A DNA stretch of 5,296 nt from G039029935 sp039029935 (GCA_039029935.1 JBCCFC010000984.1:1-5296), one strand, 5' to 3'; shown: positions 1 to 5,190, counted from the stretch's first letter. The notes: a model not told the origin generated them from the sequence alone. Numbers and translations: made by a program.

Positions 1-11
1 ATTGAAATAGG

Positions 12-76
12 GGACGCGGACGAGCGCGGATTAACGCGGATTTGTACTCAAAAAAATTCCGCGCACGTCCGCGTCC
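12..76. repeat. GC-rich inverted repeat (19-bp arms) downstream of the membrane protein gene
   Basis: Arms 12-30 and 58-76 are reverse complements at 18 of 19 positions, with one A-A mismatch (23 with 65). The 27-nt loop contains a further copy of the CGCGGAT word and an A-run. The repeat begins 7 nt beyond the stop codon of the minus-strand gene, so its transcript would fold there. No U-tract follows the hairpin on the minus strand, so it is better read as a dispersed palindromic repeat or an mRNA 3'-end stabiliser than as a classical intrinsic terminator. The wording built on 'CGCGGA' resembles repeats scattered between genes in Chloroflexota and Cyanobacteria; that comparison is from memory. 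Confidence 0.7.
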
Positions 77-83
77 TATATTG

Positions 84-500
84 TTACACCCGTGCCGGAC
101 GCCACAACGGTCCTACCCCTATCACCAAAAAAATCACATTGAACAACGCATTAATCGCCACACCAGACGCAATAGAACCAGCACTGTCCAAAATAAACCA
201 TGCCAGCACACCAGTCACCACCGCACGACGCACACCTTCGGGGGCTGCGTCGTATACCCATGCCCGTAAACACCAGATCATGACACCCCAGCCGAAGAGG
301 AAACCACCTGTCAGCGCGGACAAAAAGCGCGTGGTTGGGTCAAAGGTCTGCTGCCCATCCAACGGCCAACTCAGCAAGTCCAGCGTCCAACGGGCGGGTT
401 CGGCTGTTGCTTCCATTGTGCCTAAGAAGAAGATGGGACCAAATGAGGCCACGACGATAGCCGTGATGATAAGCCAAAACTTGTGAAATTCTTGTGACAT
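84..500 (-). CDS. Small four-helix integral membrane protein, function unknown
   Basis: The product is a 138-residue, strongly hydrophobic protein with about four predicted membrane helices, at roughly residues 8-28, 57-80, 92-113 and 115-133. There is no cleavable signal peptide. A short polar segment between helices 1 and 2 (residues 29-56, including EPARWTLDLLSWPLDG) is probably a conserved loop. Arg80 and the pair Arg91-Arg92 flank the loop between helices 2 and 3. I recognise the sequence style as a conserved hypothetical membrane protein but know no function for it. The start at 500 is chosen because AGGAG lies 7 nt upstream. The reading frame stays open to 596, but the extra N-terminal codons are cysteine-rich, lack a ribosome binding site and fall inside an inverted repeat, so they are probably untranslated. 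The gene is divergent from the TetR gene and could be its target. A weak -35/-10 pair (TTGCGA at 577-572, TAGCAT at 555-550, minus strand) is the best nearby promoter candidate. Confidence 0.85.
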   Translation of the reverse strand: MSQEFHKFWLIITAIVVASFGPIFFLGTMEATAEPARWTLDLLSWPLDGQQTFDPTTRFLSALTGGFLFGWGVMIWCLRAWVYDAAPEGVRRAVVTGVLAWFILDSAGSIASGVAINALFNVIFLVIGVGPLWRPARV

Positions 501-507
501 CGTTATA

Positions 508-512
508 CTCCT
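508..512 (-). promoter_or_regulatory. Ribosome binding site deciding the start of the membrane protein gene
   Basis: The minus strand reads AGGAG followed by 7 nt (TATAACG) and then ATG at 500. This is a textbook Shine-Dalgarno and spacing, and the only good one near the 5' end of this reading frame. It supports the shorter 138-residue product over the longer open frame. Confidence 0.8.
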
Positions 513-525
513 GTTATTGACGCAA

Positions 526-734
526 AACCTTCGGGAGGTGACAACGCAGATGCTATTCGTACTATCTACTTTCGCAAAAAAGCAAAAGTCACACATGGGT
601 AAAGGCCACCGCCCTACAAGGGCGGTCTATGAGAGGTGACGTACTCGACCGTAGCCCGTCCATTCTGGGCGGGGCACTTGCGATTGCGCGTCACTTTTGC
701 TTTTTTGCCTACTTTCCGTCACCTCCTGAAGGTT
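526..734. repeat. Imperfect inverted-repeat element (~209 bp) between the divergent genes
   Basis: Two blocks are repeated in inverted orientation. The outer block 526-542 (AACCTTCGGGAGGTGAC) matches the complement of 718-734 at 16 of 17 positions. The inner block 574-592 matches the complement of 690-708 at 18 of 19 positions. The material between the blocks differs in length, 31 nt on the left and 9 nt on the right. The centre (600-689) is GC-rich and carries its own hairpins. The layout resembles a non-coding palindromic or MITE-like element, but no target-site duplication is obvious. The left arm lies 26 bp upstream of the membrane protein start, so the element may have supplied or displaced that gene's promoter. 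No transposase is present. Confidence 0.6.
608..626. repeat. Perfect 8-3-8 hairpin
   Basis: ACCGCCCT, loop ACA, AGGGCGGT. The 8-bp arms are exact and pairing stops outside them. It sits in the centre of the 526-734 inverted repeat. It has no T-run on either strand, so it is not an intrinsic terminator. A second, weaker hairpin follows at 655-673 (7-bp arms with one G-T pair, 5-nt loop). Confidence 0.7.
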
Positions 735-776
735 GGGTTAAGCGCGTATGTGAATGAATTTTGATATGATGTTATG

Positions 777-794
777 TTGTAGCACATGCTACAA
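777..794. promoter_or_regulatory. Operator 1: 18-bp palindrome, probable TetR binding site
   Basis: TTGTAGCA-CA-TGCTACAA is a perfect 8-bp inverted repeat with a 2-bp centre. It is the best of three copies of the same motif upstream of the TetR gene. It overlaps the -35 hexamer. Size and symmetry suit a TetR dimer. Confidence 0.85.
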
Positions 795-806
795 TCATTT
801 TATAAT
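777..806 (+). promoter_or_regulatory. Sigma70-like promoter of the TetR gene, -35 inside operator 1
   Basis: A perfect TATAAT lies at 801-806. TTGTAG, a partial match to TTGACA, lies at 777-782, giving an 18-bp spacer. The predicted transcription start is about 813, which leaves a leader of roughly 49 nt before the ATG at 862. Operator 1 covers the -35 hexamer and operator 2 covers the start site, so repressor bound at either would block RNA polymerase. The palindromic operators also place TTGTAG hexamers on the minus strand, so weak transcription toward the membrane protein gene is possible. Confidence 0.7.
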
Positions 807-811
807 CGCTA

Positions 812-829
812 TTGTAGCGTATGCTACAA
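812..829. promoter_or_regulatory. Operator 2: 18-bp palindrome at the predicted transcription start
   Basis: TTGTAGCG-TA-TGCTACAA matches operator 1 in 7 of 8 positions of the left arm and all 8 of the right arm. It lies 35 bp centre-to-centre from operator 1 and covers the predicted +1 nucleotide. Confidence 0.8.
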
Positions 830-836
830 GAAGCTG

Positions 837-854
837 ATGTAACACCTGCTACAT
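837..854. promoter_or_regulatory. Operator 3: 18-bp palindrome in the leader of the TetR gene
   Basis: ATGTAACA-CC-TGCTACAT is an inverted repeat with one mismatched pair and shares the TGTANCA / TGCTACA core of operators 1 and 2. It lies 25 bp centre-to-centre from operator 2 and ends 7 bp before the start codon. It could act as an auxiliary or lower-affinity site. Confidence 0.7.
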
Positions 855-861
855 TTTGACT

Positions 862-1356
862 ATGGATAAAGTAACGGCAAAGAAAATACAAATACTTCAG
901 CAGATTACGCAGTATGTGATTGCGCATGGCTTTGCGGACACGGGCGTGCGCAAACTGGCCGCTGTCGCGGGGACAAGCGACCGAATGCTCATCTATTACT
1001 TTGAAACCAAGGATGGATTGATCGGTCAAGTGCTAAACGCAATTGCCGCAAATTTTACACAGCAACTTGACGCTGTGCTGGGTCAACACCAGCGGACGCC
1101 AGAGGTGTTGTTACAAGAGTTGCTTACCCTTGGGCAAAGCCCTGAGTTTGAGCCAATCATTTGTCTGTGGTTTGAACTGGTTGGTCTTGCGGCGCGTGGA
1201 CAGGAACCGTATGCGACCAACGCAACGGCCATTGCTGATAACTGGTTGCAGTGGATTGTCAGTCGGCTGGAGGATGAGTATGTGGATCAGGCGACAGCCT
1301 TGTTTGCGGAGTTGGAAGGTCGTTTGATGCTGTCAGTTGTGGGTGTTGATGTGTGA
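862..1356 (+). CDS. TetR/AcrR-family transcriptional repressor
   Basis: The product is 164 residues, short for a family usually near 190-220. Residues about 8-54 form the N-terminal DNA-binding three-helix domain. The helix-turn-helix is at about 28-47: GVRKLAAVAGTSDRMLIYYF, with the family's typical 'YYF..K..L' ending (Tyr45, Tyr46, Phe47, Lys50, Leu53). The remaining ~110 residues would be the helical ligand-binding and dimerisation domain; the ligand cannot be predicted. ATG at 862 is chosen over an in-frame TTG at 856. Neither has a convincing Shine-Dalgarno, which is odd given the otherwise good promoter and suggests weak translation. Three palindromic operators immediately upstream point strongly to autorepression. 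The divergent membrane protein is the only adjacent candidate target. Identity as TetR is solid; the specific role is unknown. Confidence 0.92.
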   Translation: MDKVTAKKIQILQQITQYVIAHGFADTGVRKLAAVAGTSDRMLIYYFETKDGLIGQVLNAIAANFTQQLDAVLGQHQRTPEVLLQELLTLGQSPEFEPIICLWFELVGLAARGQEPYATNATAIADNWLQWIVSRLEDEYVDQATALFAELEGRLMLSVVGVDV

Positions 1357-1364
1357 TTTCGCTC

Positions 1365-1414
1365 CGCCGATTGCAAATCGGCGTCTATCACAGAAAACAG
1401 GCTGCAAGCCTGTT
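1365..1414. repeat. Pair of perfect 8-3-8 hairpins after the TetR gene
   Basis: The first hairpin is CGCCGATT, loop GCA, AATCGGCG (1365-1383). The second is AACAGGCT, loop GCA, AGCCTGTT (1396-1414), 12 nt later. Both have exact 8-bp arms and the same loop but unrelated stems. They begin 8 nt after the TetR stop, so they would lie at the 3' end of that transcript. Neither is followed by a T-run, so termination would have to be factor-dependent. They look like a dispersed paired-hairpin repeat, and the second shares the core GGCT-GNA-AGCC with a hairpin at 5120-5132. Confidence 0.75.
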
Positions 1415-1469
1415 GAAACGTGACGCCAAACCGCATCTTGTCTGTTGAACATTGTGCTGCCTCAATCCT

Positions 1470-1488
1470 AGCACGTTTTGAACGTGCT
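1470..1488. repeat. Third 8-3-8 hairpin in the TetR to TIR-STAND gap
   Basis: AGCACGTT, loop TTG, AACGTGCT, with exact arms and pairing that ends there. The gap 1357-1646 contains no supported gene. It holds the three hairpins, a loosely self-complementary stretch at 1498-1537 (AGACA...TGTCT with CCG...CGG inside) and the -10 box at 1559. Confidence 0.7.
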
Positions 1489-1558
1489 TCCTCTGCTAGA
1501 CACCGATTCGGGAGCCCCTTGGACGCGGTAGCTGTCTTCCGTTTCACCCGTTTTGATG

Positions 1559-1564
1559 TATAAT
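1559..1564 (+). promoter_or_regulatory. Candidate -10 box for the TIR-STAND gene
   Basis: A perfect TATAAT gives a predicted start near 1571 and a ~76-nt leader. No good -35 hexamer lies 16-18 bp upstream; the best is TTCCGT at 1537-1542. The promoter may therefore be weak or need an activator. An exact TATAAT is uncommon enough in this GC-moderate DNA to be worth recording. Confidence 0.45.
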
Positions 1565-1646
1565 AAACCCAAATCGCCAAACGGTATCTTGCCCATGAAC
1601 GCACAGGTTGCCAGCAGAATCCAAATGAGTCAACACAAACTTTACT

Positions 1647-4600
1647 ATGAGTACAAAAGACAACAATCGCTATACACTGAGCAGTGATAATGAGACACCC
1701 AATGCTCCCTCCTTAAATACACCCACAACACGACATCACTACATCTGCTATTCGCCTGTTGATGGCGATGGGGCTGCGCTTGCCCTTTACCGTGCCTTGC
1801 AGCGTGTGGATGTACCCGTATGGGTCGATCTGAAGGATGTTCGTGTTTTGGGACGAGGTGCAGATGCGCAGATGGAGCAGGCATTGCGCAGTTGTGAGAT
1901 GCTGCTGTTGGTCGTGACGGCAGGGAGTGTGAGCGAAGAGAGCGATTGTGTGCGTGAATGGCGGCGAGCATTGCAATATAAGAAGCCGATCATCCCCATT
2001 AAAATCATGCCCAACCCTGATGTCTATCAACTGCCCTTTGCATTGGAGGGACGAACTATCGTCGATATGACCGACCTCGACCAACGTCCCGATGAGGCCA
2101 CCGCACGGTTGCGTGAGTATCTACGTCAGCGGCAGAGCGACGAAGGGCTGTTGCAGACGTTACAGGAACGCATGGCGGATGCGCAGCGTGATTTGCGTGA
2201 GGCTCTGCGCGCTGATGATGCCGTGCTAGAATGGCAGATTCGCAGTGACATCGACTATCTACGTGAGCAGTTTGATGCACAGCAAGCACTGGTCGATGAC
2301 CCAGAACAGCGCGCAAAGGAGACACAGCTACGCATTGACAGTGGCCTAGAACGCGCTCGCCAACCAGACAAACCTGTCTCCGGTCCCCGTGAGCAATCGA
2401 CCAAGTTTATCAACTCTCCCCCCAGCATCCCACCCGACTACTTCCAAAACCGCACGGTTGAAATCGGTCTCGTAGTACGCTACATCGCAGACCCCACTTG
2501 CCGCCTAATCACGGTCGTTGGGCGCGGCGGCGTCGGCAAAACAGCGATGGTGTGTTATCTGTTGAGAGAATTAACTAACCACAGAGGGCGCGGAGAACGC
2601 AGAGAAGGCATGGGAGATAGTGAGAGGGAGAGACACGGTGACAGAGAGAGGGGGAGACACGGTGATGACATACACGGGCAACTGTCAACTATCAACTTTC
2701 CACTTTCAACTCTTCCCTCTTCTTCTCCCTCTGCGTTCTCCGCGGTTAATCCTCTTGACGGCATCGTGTATTTAAGTGCGATTGGCGCACGAACCCCTTC
2801 GGTTCCGCATTTGGTAGCTGATTTATGTAAGCTGCTGCCCAGCGAGGAAGCTGCGGCCATTAATGCCACCTACCGCAATCCGCAGAGTACCACTAGACAG
2901 GTAATGCATCGCCTACTGGCAGCATTTGCCGAGAAACGCGTGGTGGTGTTGATGGACAACTTTGAGACGTTGGTGGATAGCGAACAGCAGACCATCCACG
3001 ATATAGAACTGGCCGAGGCGTTGACCACGCTCCTCGATGCACCCCATCATGGCGTCACCGTACTGATTACCACGCGAGTGCTACCCCATGACCTACAACT
3101 ACACCTGACCGCTGGGGGACGACAGCAGACACTGAAATTGGACACTGGGCTGGAGCTTGACCACGCCACGACGGTATTACGTGCCTTGGATGAGACAGGC
3201 GGCATCGGGTTGCGCAACGCCTCGGACAACCTGCTCGAACGCATCTGGCAACACACGCGTGGCTATCCCCGTGCCTTGGAGAGCGTTGGGGCCATCCTCA
3301 AGGCTGACCGCTATACCACGCCCGAAGAGGTGTTGGCGCAGAGTAAAGCCTACGTCACACAGTCTGCGTCAGTATCGCAGGTTGCTTACCTGCGTCACGA
3401 TGTAATCGTCGAAGCCCTCGTCGGTCAAGCCTATAGCCGTCTTGACCCAACCGCACAGCGCGTGATGCAGGCATTGGCCGTCTATAACCGTCCGATGACT
3501 GTTGCGGCGGTAGATTATTTGTTGCAACCGACGATGGCGGGTATCAACAGCGCACCCATCCTGCAACGGCTTGCCAATATGCATTTTGTGCGTCGTGATG
3601 GGCAACACTTTTTCCTCCATCCGATGGACCGTGCCTATACCTTTGGACAGATACCTGCACAGTCTCCATCAACAGCGGATGCTCCCGCTGAAGACGCACC
3701 CAGTTGGAACCAAAACGACCTGCTTGCCCGCGCCGCTGACTACTTCAAATCCGCCCGTACCCCACGTAGCGAATGGCGCACCCTCGATGATCTTAAACCT
3801 CAACTGGCCGAATTTGATTTGCGTTGTGCAGGAGGTGACTATGACTCCGCTGCTGCTGTCCTAATAGACATTGATAGTGACTACCTACATCTCTGGGGAC
3901 ATTTGCGCCTGATGGCTCAGATGCATGAACGACTGCTGGGGCATATAGTGGACAATAGGCAGAAATCAATACATGTTGGCAGATTAGGCATAGCCTATTC
4001 CGGTATGGGGCAGGTCGAACGCGCCATTAACTGCTATAACGAGGCACTCTCCCTCGACCAACAATACCAAGACAAGCAGGGCGAAAGCACTCACTTGGGA
4101 AATCTGGGGTTGGAGTATGCGGCTATAGGAGAGGTGCATAAGGCCATTGGCTATTATGAGCAGGCACTCATTATCGCCTGTGAGATCGGCGACCGTCGCA
4201 ACGAAGGCGCGCATTTGGGTAATTTGGGGAGCGCATATCATCGCGTAGGAGAGGTGCGGGAGGCCATCGGCTATTCTACACAGGCACTTGCCATTGCCCG
4301 TGAGATAGACGAATATCGCAACGAAGGCACACATTTGGGAAATTTGGGATTGGCGTACGCTACATTGGGAGCGGTGAGAGAGGCCATCGACTACCAAAGG
4401 CGGGCACTCGCCATTGCTCGTGAAATCGGAGATCGTCACGGTGAAGGAAATCGTTTGGGTAATCTGGGGAATGCGTATATGGCTTTGGGAGAGGTGTGGA
4501 AGGCTATTGGCTATTATGAGCAGGCACTTGCCACTGCCCATAAAATTGCCGACCGTCGCGTTGAAGGCATTTTCAGAGGAAATATGGGGCGGGCGTATGC

Positions 4601-5093
4601 CATGCAAGGCGATGACAAAAAAGCGGTTGAATTGATTACTGAGGGGCTTGAGATTCACCGTGAAACTCATAATCGTCGCTCTGAAGGGACAGCATTAGGT
4701 GCATTAGGCTATGCACACGGAGTCGGGGGTGACTGGAACAAAGCCGTCAACCGACATCAACAGAGTATGTTCATTTTGGAAGAAGTGGGCGACCGTTACC
4801 AACAAAGTAATGCATGGAACGACCTTGCCGAAGCCTACCTCGCCCTAGAGCAGCTAGACAACGCCAAGGATGCCCTCGACCGTGCGTTGACATTGGCCGA
4901 AACGGTTGGCAATCGGCGTGGTGTGGCAGATGCGCAGTGGTTATTGGGCAAATATTATTTGAAGCTGGATGAGAATGATGCACAACTACGGGCGCAGGCG
5001 GTGGCGGCGATGATGGTGTGTGTGGACTATTTTGAGGAGATTGGGCATGTGGATGCGGGGGCGCGGCGGGCGGAGGTTGAGGCGTTGAGCTAA
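1647..5093 (+). CDS. TIR-NB-ARC-TPR STAND protein, bacterial NLR-like putative immune receptor
   Basis: The product is a 1148-residue cytosolic protein with no signal peptide or membrane helix. Domains in order: TIR (~29-160) with HYICYSPVDGD at strand A and Glu104 in CVREWRRAL, which aligns by pattern with the catalytic Glu of NAD-cleaving TIRs such as SARM1; charged coiled-coil linker (~163-235); NB-ARC/STAND NTPase with Walker A GRGGVGKT (292-299), Walker B RVVVLMDNFE (431-440), sensor VLITTR (472-477) and GxP-type GYPRAL (539-544); winged-helix region (~590-665) ending in an MHD-like LHPMD (657-661); helical spacer (~690-770); then TPR units (776-1095) and a degenerate last repeat (~1096-1137). 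Family knowledge: TPRs sense, the NTPase oligomerises, TIR acts on NAD. Antiphage defence is inferred. Residues 310-368 are repeat-derived, an oddity in the ATPase core. ATG 1647 lacks a Shine-Dalgarno; no in-frame alternative is better. Confidence 0.93.
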   Translation: MSTKDNNRYTLSSDNETPNAPSLNTPTTRHHYICYSPVDGDGAALALYRALQRVDVPVWVDLKDVRVLGRGADAQMEQALRSCEMLLLVVTAGSVSEESDCVREWRRALQYKKPIIPIKIMPNPDVYQLPFALEGRTIVDMTDLDQRPDEATARLREYLRQRQSDEGLLQTLQERMADAQRDLREALRADDAVLEWQIRSDIDYLREQFDAQQALVDDPEQRAKETQLRIDSGLERARQPDKPVSGPREQSTKFINSPPSIPPDYFQNRTVEIGLVVRYIADPTCRLITVVGRGGVGKTAMVCYLLRELTNHRGRGERREGMGDSERERHGDRERGRHGDDIHGQLSTINFPLSTLPSSSPSAFSAVNPLDGIVYLSAIGARTPSVPHLVADLCKLLPSEEAAAINATYRNPQSTTRQVMHRLLAAFAEKRVVVLMDNFETLVDSEQQTIHDIELAEALTTLLDAPHHGVTVLITTRVLPHDLQLHLTAGGRQQTLKLDTGLELDHATTVLRALDETGGIGLRNASDNLLERIWQHTRGYPRALESVGAILKADRYTTPEEVLAQSKAYVTQSASVSQVAYLRHDVIVEALVGQAYSRLDPTAQRVMQALAVYNRPMTVAAVDYLLQPTMAGINSAPILQRLANMHFVRRDGQHFFLHPMDRAYTFGQIPAQSPSTADAPAEDAPSWNQNDLLARAADYFKSARTPRSEWRTLDDLKPQLAEFDLRCAGGDYDSAAAVLIDIDSDYLHLWGHLRLMAQMHERLLGHIVDNRQKSIHVGRLGIAYSGMGQVERAINCYNEALSLDQQYQDKQGESTHLGNLGLEYAAIGEVHKAIGYYEQALIIACEIGDRRNEGAHLGNLGSAYHRVGEVREAIGYSTQALAIAREIDEYRNEGTHLGNLGLAYATLGAVREAIDYQRRALAIAREIGDRHGEGNRLGNLGNAYMALGEVWKAIGYYEQALATAHKIADRRVEGIFRGNMGRAYAMQGDDKKAVELITEGLEIHRETHNRRSEGTALGALGYAHGVGGDWNKAVNRHQQSMFILEEVGDRYQQSNAWNDLAEAYLALEQLDNAKDALDRALTLAETVGNRRGVADAQWLLGKYYLKLDENDAQLRAQAVAAMMVCVDYFEEIGHVDAGARRAEVEALS
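2575..2750. repeat. Repeat-like insert with inverted-repeat ends, translated in frame in the TIR-STAND gene
   Basis: GCGGAGAACGCAGAG at 2590-2604 is repeated exactly in inverse at 2729-2743. Outside these lie CTAACC on the left (2575-2580) and GGTTAAT on the right (2744-2750), extending the terminal inverted repeat with a gap. The left half is almost purely purine (GAGAGGGAGAGA style), including two copies of GAGACACGGTGA 24 bp apart (2630-2641, 2654-2665). The right half is pyrimidine-rich, with TCAACT/TTCAACT words. This composition is that of dispersed intergenic repeats, not of the surrounding coding DNA. It encodes residues 310-368, Arg/Glu/His/Gly-rich then Ser/Pro-rich, placed between the P-loop helix and the LDGIVYLSA strand. 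TTAA occurs at both edges (2571, 2746), 175 bp apart. Confidence 0.75.
3972..4931 (+). repeat. Eight direct 120-bp repeats encoding 40-residue TPR units
   Basis: Residues 776-1095 divide into eight units of exactly 40 residues with no insertion or deletion, each starting near [HRA]LGNLG.AY and ending near ...EIGDRR.EG. Units 2 to 5 (816-975) are the most alike. A 23-bp stretch is identical between unit 2 (4146-4168) and unit 5 (4506-4528), three periods apart, which indicates fairly recent duplication or gene conversion. Units 1 and 6-8 have diverged more. A ninth, degenerate unit follows. The 40-residue length fits the extended TPR class common in NB-ARC proteins, rather than the classical 34-residue TPR. 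Confidence 0.92.
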
Positions 5094-5099
5094 AGAGGT

Positions 5100-5132
5100 G
5101 CGGACATCCTGTCCGCTACGGGCTGGAAGCCC
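5100..5132. repeat. Paired hairpins after the TIR-STAND gene
   Basis: GCGGACA, loop TCC, TGTCCGC (5100-5116), then GGGCT, loop GGA, AGCCC (5120-5132). The first starts 7 nt past the stop codon. As with the pair after the TetR gene, both have 3-nt loops and no following T-run. They are probably a dispersed repeat that may protect or terminate the mRNA. Confidence 0.7.
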
Positions 5133-5190
5133 ATGTTACTATAGATTGGGCATGTGGACAGGGCTGTTCAGTTCTATCGAATAACCGTGA

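Noticed and set aside
139..486. 115-codon plus-strand open frame opposite the membrane protein gene
   Set aside because: The opposite strand has a ribosome binding site and coherent membrane helices; this frame shows no recognisable domain or start signal.
500..596. Longer 170-residue form of the membrane protein
   Set aside because: The extension lacks a ribosome binding site, lies in the inverted repeat, and the AGGAG at 508-512 fits the ATG at 500.
772..1029. 85-codon minus-strand frame over the operators and the TetR start
   Set aside because: It overlaps the operator array and the TetR DNA-binding domain in antisense and has no ribosome binding site.
1498..1537. Possible structured RNA or riboswitch in the leader region of the TIR-STAND gene
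   Set aside because: Pairing is short and broken, it lies upstream of the predicted start near 1571, and it matches no riboswitch class I know.
1645..2084. Two minus-strand open frames over the TIR-coding region
   Set aside because: Both lie antisense to a clear TIR domain, and their Cys/His-rich, low-sense composition is typical of shadow frames.
2555..2869. 104-codon minus-strand frame spanning the in-gene repeat
   Set aside because: The low-complexity insert is open in several frames; no start signal or domain supports this one.
3984..4670. 228-codon open frame on the minus strand across the TPR array
   Set aside because: It is antisense to the 120-bp repeats. Its own sequence is merely periodic because the sense repeats are, and the sense frame carries clear TPR motifs.
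3972..4931. Possible CRISPR array (regular repeats)
   Set aside because: The 120-bp repeats are coding, without unique spacers, and translate to TPR units in one frame.
5100..5132. Intrinsic terminator after the TIR-STAND gene
   Set aside because: Stable stems are present but no T-run follows them, so a rho-independent terminator cannot be claimed.
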